Positions 22,898-33,187 are shown, counted from the first letter of the stretch. The stretch: 64,000 nt of DNA from Thiomonas sp. FB-Cd (GCF_000733775.1 NZ_JPOE01000002.1:1116001-1180000), one strand, 5' to 3'. Translations and numbers: made by a program. Notes: generated from the letters alone by a model not told the origin.

Positions 22898-24694
22898 CTA
22901 AGCCCCTGACGGGCGCATGCGCTTCGCGCCCGAGGGCATCGCTGCGGGCGCGGTCCCATGCGTTTCGAAGTGCCGCATCGTGTACGCATAACCACTTTCG
23001 ATGGCGCGTTCGTAGGCCTTCCAGTTGAGCAGGCCGACCTGCCCATGCGGGGGGGTGAGCACCCAGGTGGCCAGCTTGCGCCGCTCCTCGCTGCTCCTTT
23101 CACTTTGCACCATCGCGGCTCTGACCAGGATGGCGAAGAGGCTCGGCCACTGCCGCCCGTGCAGCCACTCCCAGGTCAAACGCGGCAACGTCGGCAGCGC
23201 GACGTCTTCGAAGGTCGCGGGCAGCGCATCATCGCCACTGATGTCCACGGCAATGACCTGATGCACACCGCGGTCACGCATGACGTCCGTGGGCAAATTG
23301 TTCATCACGGCGCCATCCACATGCACCATCCCGGCGTCCAGCAGGGGTGGCAGAAGGCCCGGAATGGCCGCGCCCGCCCGCAGCCATTTCCACAGGGAGC
23401 CGCGCGTGTGCACATCGACGCTGCCACGCGTGAGATTGGCCGACACGCAGAAAAAGGGGATGGCGAGATCCTCGATGTCGCGCGACCCGAACGAGCGGCG
23501 CAGCAAGCGTGTGGCGCGCGTACCCCGCGTCAAGGCGATCAGCGGCAGCGTCAGATCCCGAAGCGGATGCCCCCGGATGAACGCCTGGCGCATCTGCTCG
23601 AGCAGTTGCGCATCATCCCATTCGCAGGCCACGCCGGCGGCAATGATGGCCCCCATGCTGGTGCCCCCCACGGCATCGATGGGTTGGCCCAGCTCGCGCA
23701 AGGCGCGCACCACGCCAATGTGGCCGAACCCGCGCGCGCCACCACCTGAGAGCACGAGTCCGGTGGCGCGCTGGGCCAGGTGCCGGGCCACCCTCGCATG
23801 ATCCGCCGGCCCGCGCACATGGTGCAATGCCACCTCGCCATCGAACTGCGAAAGCCATCGCGCCGCATTGCCCGCTGCCGGGGTGGCGCGATCGTCCAGC
23901 AGGAGCAGATGCCGTGCGCGGTGCAAAGTATCCACCCCGGAACGACACATCGCATCGGGCCATGGCGCGGGGGTCGCATCGGCGCGCGCCACCATCACGA
24001 CCTGGTCGGCCTGGCGCAGGCAGGTGGCCCGCCATGCTGGATCGTCGGGCCCCGCCACGTAAAGCACGAAGCGGTGCTCGCGCTCACGCTGGCTGTGCCA
24101 CGCCGCATCGCCAGCGCGGCCCAGGCTGGCATCGATCACGGCAGCCGGCCCGAAGGGGGCAAGCGCCTGCGCCAGCTGCTCGGCTGTGGCACGCAGGCGA
24201 ACCGATGCATCCAAGCCCAGCAGGGCGAACGTGCGGGCCGGCGACAGCGACTCGCCCCTGTCGTTGCGCAAGTGCCTGTCCACAATCTGGCGCAAGGTGC
24301 CCACCAGGGCCTCCGGGTGCGCGCGCATCACGCGCAGCAGGACGTCCCCGCGCGACAGTTTCAAGAGGGTGCAGTCACGCAGGGCGCGCACCGTTGCGCT
24401 TCGGGGCTGCTCGGTGAGCAATCCGAGCTCGCCCACGATTTCACCCGGAGCGATCACGCCCAGAAGGCGCTCGCGGTCGGTGGACAGTCCCGGGCCAAAG
24501 GCGCCGAGGCTTCCCGAGCACAACACGTAGAGCGCGTCCGACGGCTCCCCCTGCCGGCACAGCGTTTGGCCTCCGGCCAGCTCCAGCGGTTCGAGATACG
24601 GCAGCAGCGCATCGCGAACCTCGGGATGCAGCCCACCGAAGATGGCCGTGCGCGCGATGGAGTCCGAAACACTTGCGCCTTCAGCGTGCGGCAT
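22898..24694 (-). CDS. Patatin-like phospholipase with cyclic-nucleotide-binding domain (NTE family)
   Basis: 598 residues. Residues about 15-140 form a cNMP-binding-like beta barrel (PGEIVGELGLLTEQPRSATV is its phosphate-binding cassette). Residues about 300-520 are a patatin lipase domain: GGGARGFGHIG oxyanion hole, nucleophile Ser in GGTSMGA, and catalytic Asp in DGAVMNN. This layout is that of neuropathy-target-esterase-like bacterial lipases that hydrolyse lysophospholipids at the membrane. I took the ATG at 24694 rather than a TTG at 24721. Its place upstream of a fatty-acid-modifying enzyme fits a role in membrane lipid turnover. Confidence 0.87.
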   Translation of the reverse strand: MPHAEGASVSDSIARTAIFGGLHPEVRDALLPYLEPLELAGGQTLCRQGEPSDALYVLCSGSLGAFGPGLSTDRERLLGVIAPGEIVGELGLLTEQPRSATVRALRDCTLLKLSRGDVLLRVMRAHPEALVGTLRQIVDRHLRNDRGESLSPARTFALLGLDASVRLRATAEQLAQALAPFGPAAVIDASLGRAGDAAWHSQREREHRFVLYVAGPDDPAWRATCLRQADQVVMVARADATPAPWPDAMCRSGVDTLHRARHLLLLDDRATPAAGNAARWLSQFDGEVALHHVRGPADHARVARHLAQRATGLVLSGGGARGFGHIGVVRALRELGQPIDAVGGTSMGAIIAAGVACEWDDAQLLEQMRQAFIRGHPLRDLTLPLIALTRGTRATRLLRRSFGSRDIEDLAIPFFCVSANLTRGSVDVHTRGSLWKWLRAGAAIPGLLPPLLDAGMVHVDGAVMNNLPTDVMRDRGVHQVIAVDISGDDALPATFEDVALPTLPRLTWEWLHGRQWPSLFAILVRAAMVQSERSSEERRKLATWVLTPPHGQVGLLNWKAYERAIESGYAYTMRHFETHGTAPAAMPSGAKRMRPSGA

Positions 24695-24978
24695 GGCCGT
24701 TCCGATCCGCGACCCCGGCAATCACCGTGGATCGCGTGGTCCTGCGCCACGCGTCTGCCTGCGGCAACGCGCCAAACGCCCGTGCCCGCGCACGCAAGCC
24801 CCGGCCGCCAGCGCGCGCGCTGCGTTGGCCGATTCGCCAACCCTCTCCATTGGCAACCCCACGTGTCTCGTGCACAATGATCCCCACCCCAGTGCGCAAC
24901 GGTTTTTTGCAATTCGCAGTCTGGCGCGCGCCCGCATCGGCCATGGCCACACCGTATCAGACCTTCTCCTGACCGCCA

Positions 24979-25398
24979 ATGAGCATCTGCCCCTTTTGCC
25001 GCATCGCGACGGCTTCGTCCGGCACGTCGACCCTCCTGCAAACCCCCTCCGCAGTGGCCTTCCTCGATATCCGCCCCATCAGGCCCGGCCACGCCCTCAT
25101 CGTTCCCCGGCGGCACGAGCCGGATTTCTGGAATCTGACCGACGACGAGCGCCATGACATCTTCGCCCTGGCCAAGCAGCTCGCTGACGCGCAGCGCCAG
25201 CTGTTCAACCCTCTTAAAGTCGGCCTGCTCGTGGCGGGATTTGATGTCCCCCATGCCCATGTCCACGTGGTGCCGTTGCACGACGCGCATGACCTCACGT
25301 CCGAGCGCATCCTCAATGGGTCGGTGAAGAGCGCAGCGGCGGACGAACTGGCTGACCTCCAAGGCCGATACGCTCAGCACTTTCTCGTGCCGCGCTAG
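24979..25398 (+). CDS. HIT-family protein
   Basis: 139 residues. It starts CPFCRIA, and the histidine triad HAHVHVVPLH near residue 94 is preceded by LDIRPIRPGHALIVPRRH, as in HIT nucleotide hydrolases or transferases (HinT/Fhit type). These proteins act on the alpha-phosphate of ribonucleotides such as AMP-lysine or dinucleoside polyphosphates. The CPFC pair resembles the zinc-site start of HinT. It is divergent from the patatin gene, and the promoters of both should lie in the roughly 280-bp gap. Confidence 0.9.
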   Translation: MSICPFCRIATASSGTSTLLQTPSAVAFLDIRPIRPGHALIVPRRHEPDFWNLTDDERHDIFALAKQLADAQRQLFNPLKVGLLVAGFDVPHAHVHVVPLHDAHDLTSERILNGSVKSAAADELADLQGRYAQHFLVPR

Positions 25399-25644
25399 CC
25401 TTGCGGGCCCGCCCGGATGCGCATGTGCCCACGTGTCTCGAATCCCCATGCCGCCTCGCCAGGGCTCTGGAGGCCATGCGCGCCGATCCAATGGGTTTTC
25501 CAACCCGAGCCACATGGGTACGCCGCGTCGTACGCAAACTCGGCGTTGCCATGCCATTGGACTTTGGCCATGGGATGGACTATAAGCAGCATGGCAACGC
25601 TTAAAAGTCAATCATGGCTTCTTAGCCGCATCAAGGAAACTGTC

Positions 25645-26211
25645 ATGCATTTCATCCAACGCGCTTTGCGCAATGCTTTTCTCATGCTTGCGGTCATCGC
25701 GCCGCTGGCGTTATGGTCCACCGGCGCCCAGGCAGAAACCGCACAAGAATTAACCCAGAATGCCAGGCAAGCCCTGGACCAGCTCTACAAAACGGACCCC
25801 GCGGCCAGCGCGATTTCCAAACAGGCCAAGGCCATTCTTGTGTTTCCGAGCATCATCAAGGCCGGGCTGGTCTTTGGCGGCGCTTATGGCGAAGGCGTCC
25901 TGTTCAAGGACTCCAGGGTGGACGGTTATTACAACTCCGTCTCGGCATCCTGGGGTTGGCAAGCCGGCGCCCAGTCCTACGGCTACGTGGTCTTCCTGAT
26001 GAACGACAAGGCCCTTCAGTACCTTCACAAATCCGATGGTTGGGAAATTGGCGTGGGCCCGACGGTTGCCGTGATGGATAAGGGCGTGGGCCGCAACTTG
26101 TCCTCCACCACATTGCAGGACGACGCCTACGCGTTCATTTTTGACCAGAAGGGACTCATGGTGAGCCTCAGCATCGAAGGCACAAAAATCTCGCAGATCA
26201 AGAAGCACTAG
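25645..26211 (+). CDS. SYLF/YSC84-domain lipid-binding secreted protein
   Basis: 188 residues from the ATG at 25645, with AAGGAAA upstream. A signal peptide ends near AQAETAQ (residue 30). The SYLF domain follows: AKAILVFPSIIKAGLVFGGAYGEG (split here only for length), then SVSASWGWQAGAQSYGYVVFLM and YAFIFDQKGLMVSLSIEGTKIS. The family binds phosphoinositides or other lipids in eukaryotes; bacterial members are periplasmic with unknown role. An IS630 element sits one base after its stop codon, so any downstream cotranscribed gene has been separated. Confidence 0.82.
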   Translation: MHFIQRALRNAFLMLAVIAPLALWSTGAQAETAQELTQNARQALDQLYKTDPAASAISKQAKAILVFPSIIKAGLVFGGAYGEGVLFKDSRVDGYYNSVSASWGWQAGAQSYGYVVFLMNDKALQYLHKSDGWEIGVGPTVAVMDKGVGRNLSSTTLQDDAYAFIFDQKGLMVSLSIEGTKISQIKKH

Positions 26212-26232
26212 TACAACATCCCCTAAATAGCG

Positions 26233-26529
26233 TTACGTCTCTGGATGGAGGTATGGCGCCAGGATGGTGACCACGATCTCGGCGGTTTGGCGCAGGTTGC
26301 CGGAGGCGGGCAGTGGTTCCCAGCGCCCTGAATGGGTTCGGAAGGCAGCCACGTAGTGGTTGGTTCCGGTCTGGGTCAATCGGGCGACGGTGTCGAGGGA
26401 TTCGTCATGCTGCATCTGGATGAGCAGATGCTTGCCATAGCGGCGCACTCGGGCGGCGGCGTGCCCCGTCAACTTGGCGAGCAAGCCCTGCAATTCACTG
26501 GCGCGGTCGGGGATAAGGGGTGCGGTCAT
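26233..26529 (-). CDS. Small accessory protein of IS630 element A
   Basis: 98 residues beginning MTAPLIPDRASELQ. It lies inside the IS termini, at the 3' end, and its start overlaps the transposase end by about 35 bp in another frame. The sequence (ARVRRYGKHLLIQM, then GTNHYVAAFRTHSGRWEPLP) looks like a compact alpha/beta protein with basic patches. I know no function. Its position suggests a passenger or accessory gene carried by this IS630 subgroup. Confidence 0.6.
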   Translation of the reverse strand: MTAPLIPDRASELQGLLAKLTGHAAARVRRYGKHLLIQMQHDESLDTVARLTQTGTNHYVAAFRTHSGRWEPLPASGNLRQTAEIVVTILAPYLHPET

Positions 26530-27634
26530 GGCGAGAGCGATGGACGTGATGCCTAGGCTCCCCAGTTTGCCACTCGAAGCCTGCAAACGTCCAGCGGAAC
26601 GGTCGCGGATCGAGATTGCGCTGGGCAATGAAGGCCTCGGTGCGCCTGCGCAGATGGTGCACCGAGATGTGGCTGGCACGGCGCAGCACCCGGCGGGCGT
26701 AGATGCCGAACAGCAACTCGATCGGGTTGCCCCAGCTGGCATGCAGCCGGGTGTCGTGAAAGACGAAGCGTCCGCCGTGTCGGGCATTGAACGCCTGCCA
26801 CACGCCCCAGGCGCGATGGGTATTGAGGTTGTCCCAGATGACATGCAGCGGCCCGCTGGGATGCGCGCGCGCGACGTCTTCCATGAAAGCCACCAGGTCG
26901 GCCTGGGTGCGGCGATCGGTGCAGCGCCCCAGCACACGGCCGCTATGCACGTCCAGCGCCGCGGTCAGCGCCTGCGTGCCGTGGCGAATGTATTCGAATT
27001 CGTAGCGGCGCAGTCGCCCGGGTTGCGCGTGGCGATCGACATGCTTGCGCTCGACGGCCTGGATGCCGGTCTTCTCATCGACGCTCAGCACCACGCTGCC
27101 CTTGGGCGCGCGCCGGTACAGCGCACAAATCGCGTTGACCTTCTCGCGGAATTGTGGGTCGGGCGAATGCAACTATTGCCGAACGCGGTGCGGCCGCACG
27201 TCGCCAGCCTGCAAAATGCGCTGCAAATGGCTACGGCTGATGTGCTTGACCACGCCTCGCTCCACGGCGCGCACGCACAGCTCATCCAGCGTCGGCAGCG
27301 CCCCGGCGCGATCCTCGCCTGTCTCGCACGCTAGCGCCAGCAGTTGCAAACGCTGCGCCGGGTCAATCTGTCGAGGTCGGCCCGGGCGCAGCCCCTCGTG
27401 CAGGCCTTCCACACCCGATTGCGCAAGCCGCTCTCGCCAGCGCATCACGGTCGGCCGCGACACCTGCAACGTCGATGCGATCGACGAGATCGTGTGTCCG
27501 TCGTGGAGCATCAACGCGATCCGCGCTCGCAGCACGTCGCGCTGCGGCGCCGTGCCCCGACGCAGCGTCTCTCGCAGCTTCGCCTGATCCTTCCTCGACA
27601 ACTTGATCACTGCCGCCACGCGCTCACGACTCAT
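26495..27634 (-). pseudogene. IS630 transposase with in-frame amber codon
   Basis: The first 153 codons (27634 down to 27173) encode the helix-turn-helix region (HTISSIASTLQVSRPTVMRW). A TAG at 27175-27173 interrupts, and the same frame continues for 225 codons with the DDE catalytic core: Asp in LSVDEKTG, Asp in VIWDNLNTH, and Glu in GNPIELLFG. Homologues have Trp at the stop, so TGG has become TAG. The DDE core is otherwise complete, so the copy is recently inactivated unless suppressed. Confidence 0.85.
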
Positions 27635-27714
27635 GGCAAACAGTCTACTTCATGCCCATTTTGTTGTCACGTTATTTAGGGGATGCTGTACTATTGCTCC
27701 GGCCCTGTGAAGTA

Positions 27715-28248
27715 TTAAGCTGCGTAGCGAACGCGCCGGTCCTGGAAGTAGCTCATCACACGCTGCGGGTTTTGTTCCAGCCTCGCCATGTGGTCGTTGG
27801 CAGCTTCGCGTAACTTGGCCTTGGTTCGCACCGGCACGCGTTTGCCCATTTCCTGTTTGAGATCGGCGTTGAGCCTCTCCTCAGGGTTGAGTTGGGGGCT
27901 GTAACTGGGCAGGTAAAACAGCTCGATCTGCGCGTTGTGCAAGGCGACCCACGCCTTCACCAACTTGCTGTGATGCACCCTCAGGTTGTCCAGAATCAGG
28001 AACACCTTCCTGCCTGCATCCTTGATCAACGCCTGCAAGAACTCGATCAGCTTGTCGGCGTCAAACGCCTCGTCGATGATCATCCAGCGGGTCTTGCCCT
28101 GGTTGGTGACCGTGGCGATCATCGAGAGCTTCTGGCGCGTCCCGCCCACCGCCATCGCCACCGGGGTTTTGCCCGCAGGGGCAAAGCTTCTGCCGCGCAC
28201 GTCCGTGTTGACCAGCGCGGTTTCGTCTCCCCAGTGAATTTCCGCGCC
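27715..28248 (-). pseudogene. IS630 element B transposase, C-terminal part (split by IS110)
   Basis: 178 codons continuing the frame of the fragment at 29454-29962 across the IS110. It holds the DDE core: Asp in IHWGDETAL, Asp in LILDNLRVHH and Glu in QLNPEERLN. Removing the IS110 with one copy of the CT core restores an unbroken reading frame (RARAEGAEIHWGDE). The gene was intact when hit. It shares only family-level resemblance with elements A and C. Confidence 0.85.
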
Positions 28249-28299
28249 CTTGTATGTTTAAACCAGATCAGCGCGGTGCAGTCTAATCACCGTTGAGGT

Positions 28300-29437
<1,138 letters not shown>

Positions 29438-29453
29438 CTTTCAACACGGTTAC

Positions 29454-29962
29454 TCAGCCCTGGCGCGCTGCTCGATGGCGGGGTATTCCCCCTCCAGCCA
29501 AGCCTGCACCGCCGCGGGGCTTTGCTCATAGGCTCGCTTGATGGGCTTTTGCGGCGTAAAGCCCCAGCGGGTGAGGTACTTTCCAACGCTGCGCACCTGC
29601 AGTTTGATGTCGAACTCCTGTTCAATGAGTTGCATCACCGCAGCGCGGCTCCACAGATGGAAGTCCATCTTGAGTTGCTCGGGACGTGTGTCAATGATCA
29701 TGCGCTGGATCGTCTCTTCTTGCGCTTGACTGAGCACCCGACCGTCGCCTCTGGCGCGTCCCCGCCGAGTCGGCCGGATGGCGCTCCAGCCGCCAGCCTC
29801 GTACAAGTCGATGGCCGCTCGAACCGACGGGTAACTCAGCCCCGTCATGTCCACGATCTGCATGATCTTGACGCCCCGCTTGTGCAACCTCACGACTTGC
29901 TTGCGTCGCTCGTGAAGTTGCTCCAGTGTTTGCTTTCTTGCGTTTTCTTTTTCCATCATCAA
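29454..29962 (-). pseudogene. IS630 element B transposase, N-terminal part (split by IS110)
   Basis: About 170 codons, beginning with a charged helix and a helix-turn-helix (RGVKIMQIVDMTGLSYPSVR), then the second DNA-binding region (RTRRGRAR-like linker, LKVDFHLWSR-like helix). The frame ends at a stop created by the IS110 insertion and resumes at 28248. IS630 B termini are not certain: GGCCCTGTGAAGTATTAA near 27702 and GGCCCAATAAAATATGAA (complement, near 30002) share 12 of 18 bases and may be its inverted repeats. Confidence 0.82.
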
Positions 29963-30003
29963 TGGATCAAAAAACTTGCTGAAAGTTCATATTTTATTGG
30001 GCC

Positions 30004-31128
30004 TTATCTATAGTGTAGTGTTGCATTCTGTTTAGAACTTAAGTGACTGTTGGCACGAATGACCTTCTGCAGGATGTCGGCAGCGCTCTTGGTCCAGATG
30101 AACGGCTTGGGTTTGGTGTTGTGATGGGCAACGTACTCATCAATGGCAGTGATCAACTGCGGCACGCTGGTGAACACGCCGCGGCGCAGCCGATTGACGG
30201 TGATGTCGCGGCAGAAGCGCTCGACCCTGTTCCGCCACGACGCCGAGGTCGGCGTGAAGTGCATGTTGAATCGCGGATGCTTGGTCAACCAAGCTTGTAC
30301 GGCAGGATGCTTGTGCGTGGCGTAGTTGTCGGCGATCAGATGCAGCGTCTTGCCTTTGGGCGTCTCGCGGTGGATCTGCCGCAGGAACTTCAGCCACTCG
30401 GTGTGGGTGTGGCGCTGCTGACACTGGCCGATGACCTGGCCGTCGAGCACGTTCAGCGCCGCGAACAGCGTAGTCGTGCCGTTGCGCTTGTAGTCGTGCG
30501 TCATCGTCTGCGCACGCCCCTTCTTCAGGGGCAGCCCAGGCTGTGTGCGGTCCAGCGCCTGCACCTGGCTCTTCTCGTCACAGCACAGCACCAAGGCGTG
30601 CTCGGGCGGCCACAGGTACAGCCCCACGATGTCTTCGAGCTTCTCGACGAACTTCGGGTCGCGCGAGACCTTGAAGCCACGCACCAGATGGGGCTTCAGG
30701 CCGTTCTTGCGCCAATGCCGCGAGACGCTGGCTGCGCTGACCCCCAACTCGGCGGCCAGGGTTCGGGTGCTCCAGTGCGTGGCCGCCTCGGGCTTGCGCT
30801 GGGTGGTCAGTTCGATGAGGCGCGCCACATCCACAGTCACCGGCGGTGCCCCGCGCGGCAAGTCGTGCTCGATGCCCGCAAGCCTGAACTCGGCATAGCG
30901 TTCGCGCCAGCGCGAGACCTGGACTCGCCCAATGCCCAGCTCGGCGGCAATCTCCTTGCTCTGCATGCCCTGCGAAGCCAGCAGCACGATGCGTGCGCGT
31001 TGCGCCAGCCTCACGCTGGTGAGCTTGGAACGAGCCAGCTTCGTCAACTCGGCTCGCTCCTCATTGGTCAAAACAATCTCAGGGGCAACTCGCACTCGCT
31101 CTCTCCACGCCAGTCCACAGTAAAACAT
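30004..31128 (-). CDS. IS630-family transposase (element C)
   Basis: 374 residues, intact. The N-terminal helix-turn-helix domains (KEIAAELGIGRVQVSRWRER and STRTLAAELGVSAASVSRHW) are followed by the DDE core: Asp in CCDEKSQVQALDR, Asp in LIADNYATHK and Glu in RNRVERFCRD. The IS ends at 30013, so the last three codons and the TAA stop lie in the flanking DNA; translation reads out of the element. Expected to move by cut-and-paste at TA sites. Confidence 0.9.
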   Translation of the reverse strand: MFYCGLAWRERVRVAPEIVLTNEERAELTKLARSKLTSVRLAQRARIVLLASQGMQSKEIAAELGIGRVQVSRWRERYAEFRLAGIEHDLPRGAPPVTVDVARLIELTTQRKPEAATHWSTRTLAAELGVSAASVSRHWRKNGLKPHLVRGFKVSRDPKFVEKLEDIVGLYLWPPEHALVLCCDEKSQVQALDRTQPGLPLKKGRAQTMTHDYKRNGTTTLFAALNVLDGQVIGQCQQRHTHTEWLKFLRQIHRETPKGKTLHLIADNYATHKHPAVQAWLTKHPRFNMHFTPTSASWRNRVERFCRDITVNRLRRGVFTSVPQLITAIDEYVAHHNTKPKPFIWTKSAADILQKVIRANSHLSSKQNATLHYR

Positions 31129-31176
31129 TGGAGATGCAGCAAGACATTAAGTTCACTTAAGAATAATTCACTACAC
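30013..31176 (-). mobile_element. IS630-family insertion sequence C
   Basis: Ends share GTGTAGTG reading inward from each side, with further similarity (ATTCT and CTTAAGTGA blocks). TA at 30011-30012 and 31177-31178 is the duplicated target. It lies between the remains of IS630 B and a 34-bp palindrome. With its intact transposase this is the IS630 in the window most likely to be mobile. Confidence 0.85.
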
Positions 31177-31197
31177 TAGGCGGAACGCCCAGGCAGT

Positions 31198-31231
31198 GCC
31201 TTGATCGGGACCCTAGGGTCCCGATCAAGGC
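31198..31231. repeat. Perfect 34-bp palindrome
   Basis: GCCTTGATCGGGACCC is followed at once by TAGGGTCCCGATCAAGGC, so the two halves are exact reverse complements with no loop. No T-run follows. It lies in the gap between IS630 C and a tnpB-element left end and belongs to no recognised terminus. Confidence 0.8.
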
Positions 31232-31259
31232 CAATATAGAGCCAAGTATCCAAGTGAAC

Positions 31260-31384
31260 ACATACTCGCGCATTCCCCTTCCTCGCCCGGCCCGACGCAC
31301 AGCGTTGATCAAGCGAAGCCGACCGGGCAGGAGGGGGTCAAGCGGGCGGTTTTCGCTTGTTGTTCCTCTCCAGGCTGGATAAAA
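31260..31384 (+). mobile_element. Solo left end of the tnpB-element family
   Basis: About 125 bp closely match the left ends of the full copies, from ACATACTCGCGCATTCCCC to GGATAAAA, and the flank shows the same TGAAC (31255-31259). The match stops about 15 bp before tnpB would start, where an IS1595-like end begins. Differences (GTTGATCAAG for the usual CGTCGCATAG) show it is a diverged copy. Confidence 0.85.
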
Positions 31385-31389
31385 GAACG

Positions 31390-32055
31390 GGGTATCCCTT
31401 TAGCTCCACAAGTGGCAAAATTGCCAAATGACCGCACCAGCAAAACCCCCGATAGGGGGGAAGGATGACCCAACGACCTGGGTTCAATTCCTCGACTGGT
31501 GCCAATCTGAACAAGCGTGCCGGGATTATTTGGAAAAGATGCGCTGGTCGGACGGGCTGATTTGTCCGAAGTGTGGGGTGATATCGCAAGTTCAGCGACG
31601 CAGCCGTGGCAGATTGATTTGTCGGGCGTGCAGACATCAAGCGACGGTGACTGCAGGCACCATTTTTGACAAGACGCGCACCGAACTTCGCGTCTGGTTC
31701 GCCGCCATTTGGTACATCACCAACCAAAAACACGGCGTCAGCGCATTGGGGTTGCAGCGCGTACTTGGCCTTGGCAGCTACGAGACGGCGTGGACCATGC
31801 TGCACCGACTGCGTCGTGCAATGGTTCGCCCGGACAGAGAATTGCTCCACGGGGAAGTTGAGGTCGACGAAACCTACCTTGCTCTCAGTGACCGGACGCA
31901 GCCGATTACGGCTGAAGGGCGCAAGAGCAACACCACCAAGGTTTTGGTTGCCATAGCAGTGGAAATGCTGCAACCCAAAGGATTGGGAAGGATACGGGTT
32001 CAACGAATCGAGCGTGGTGATTACGATCACCTGATGCCATTCATCAAAACGTCAC
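31390..32055 (+). mobile_element. IS1595-family element, truncated
   Basis: Begins with GGGGTATCCCTTTAGCTCCA, which resembles IS1595 inverted ends, right after the broken tnpB-element left end. The right end and the last third of the transposase are missing. Confidence 0.6.
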
Positions 32056-32102
32056 CTCCGCCATTTCAAAGAGCTTTTCGCAACCCGATGTCTTGGGCTT
32101 GA
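31428..32102 (+). pseudogene. IS1595-family transposase, C-terminally truncated
   Basis: 224 codons are open, but IS1595 similarity ends near residue 208 (YDHLMPFIK). The N-terminal zinc ribbon is intact (CPKCGV, then CRACRH), followed by TAGTIFDKTRT and the DDE start with Asp in VEVDETYL. Family members are about 320 residues, so the last catalytic residues are lost. The frame then reads through part of a decayed duplicate of the chemoreceptor 5' region before it stops, so the product is not functional. Confidence 0.8.
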
Positions 32103-32205
32103 TCGCTTGGTGGGAAGCGCTCGATGCTGTGGGCATTGTCCCCATCCCTTCACCAAGAGCACGACCCCATGGACAGGATCACCCAGCAGGCATCGAGCAA
32201 GCTCA
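32083..32205 (+). repeat. Decayed direct duplicate of the chemoreceptor 5' region
   Basis: About 120 bp are roughly 80 percent identical to 33101-33222, which spans the upstream DNA and first codons of the chemoreceptor gene. Shared landmarks are TTGATCGCTTGGTG, GCGCTCGATGCTGTGGGC and CCCATGGACAG, with the corresponding ATG at 32169. Downstream codons diverge and stop soon, so only a scrap of a paralogous gene is left. Confidence 0.75.
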
Positions 32206-32263
32206 GTCATGCGCCGAGGCCGTGGCAAACGCGGACCTGCGTCTAGGCATGGGGAAATAATCA

Positions 32264-32656
32264 ATGGACCCAACGTCCCGACTCGTCGATGTCGATTGGA
32301 ACGACCCGCGCCTTCAGGAATTGTTGAAGAAGACCGAAGGGCTGCGTTTGGATGACCGGGGGACTTACAAACCGCGCCGCATTCGCGTGCACCCCGGTTG
32401 GCACCCTCTGGGGGCCAACCGGGGTGCCTGGGTACCCGCTTTACTCGTGTGGGATACCGGGCACGGGGACCTCGTGATTCAGATGCAACCGATGCCACTG
32501 CGGCCCGGAGATCCGATGACGCTCGACAAGGCACCAAACGGTGTGGAAGCCAGACTCGAGCACGGCGAGATCATGCAATGCCGTGCAGGGGTGCGTCCGG
32601 AAGATGAAGGCAAGGACGTTTTTCTGGTGTGGGTGCACGTGCCAACCCCGCGATGA
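32264..32656 (+). CDS. Hypothetical protein
   Basis: 130 residues. The middle (HPGWHPLGANRGAWVPALLVWD) and C-terminal part (ARLEHGEIMQCRAGVRPEDEGKDVF in pieces) look like folded beta-rich protein with regular hydrophobic spacing. No family is recognised. The ribosome-binding site is poor (GGGGAAATA). It lies between an IS1595 fragment and the chemoreceptor. Codon use resembles that of neighbouring genes, so it is probably real, but function is unknown. Confidence 0.5.
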   Translation: MDPTSRLVDVDWNDPRLQELLKKTEGLRLDDRGTYKPRRIRVHPGWHPLGANRGAWVPALLVWDTGHGDLVIQMQPMPLRPGDPMTLDKAPNGVEARLEHGEIMQCRAGVRPEDEGKDVFLVWVHVPTPR

Positions 32657-33187
32657 GCGACACATGCCTCGCGTGCATCCCGGGCAGTGCCAAAGCTGCA
32701 TGCCCTGGCACTTGATTAAATATCCAGGCTAGGCCGCAGGGTTTTTTCGAAATCTTGGCGATGGCCGCATCTCTGTTGCCCCTGTGCAACCGGGCGGCCA
32801 TTTGTTTGATTTACGTCAATTTTTGATCCTGCCCCGCTTTCTAGCATCAACGGTAGTGTTTCTTCGTGACGCTCACCCGGGTAAGTCGTCGACGAGCAGC
32901 GTGGTAGATATCCGCCACGCTGCAGCAGATGGTTGGCCAGACAATCGTGGTACCCGCAACGTACATGAACCCAATTTCCATCCTTATTCGGCGTACTCGC
33001 ACTTCATGTGGTCCACGGACAACCTCCGGGCCGCGTTCTCCAATGCGCGCCAAACCTGAAGACAAGGCCCGTGCCTGCGCAAGTTCCAAGAACCTATAAG
33101 AAACCGATGTCCTGGAATTGATCGCTTGGTGTAAAGCGCTCGATGCTGTGGGCGTTCACCCCATCATTTCATCAAGACAACGATCCC
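32657..33187. other. Intergenic region (530 bp), no gene recognised
   Basis: No convincing reading frame. AT content is higher at 32800-32870, where TTTTTGATCC and TTGATTTACG may form promoter boxes. The last 90 bp are the sequence duplicated at 32083-32170 and probably include the chemoreceptor promoter and leader. Confidence 0.4.

Larger units (their letters stand above)
26214..27688 (-). mobile_element. IS630-family insertion sequence A
   Basis: 1475 bp with inverted ends (CAACATCCCCTAAATAGCG at the left, CAGCATCCCCTAAATAACG reading inward from the right) and TA on both sides (26212-26213, 27689-27690), the target duplication of the family. It holds a transposase gene broken by one amber codon and a small second gene. 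It inserted directly after the SYLF gene's stop codon. Confidence 0.9.
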
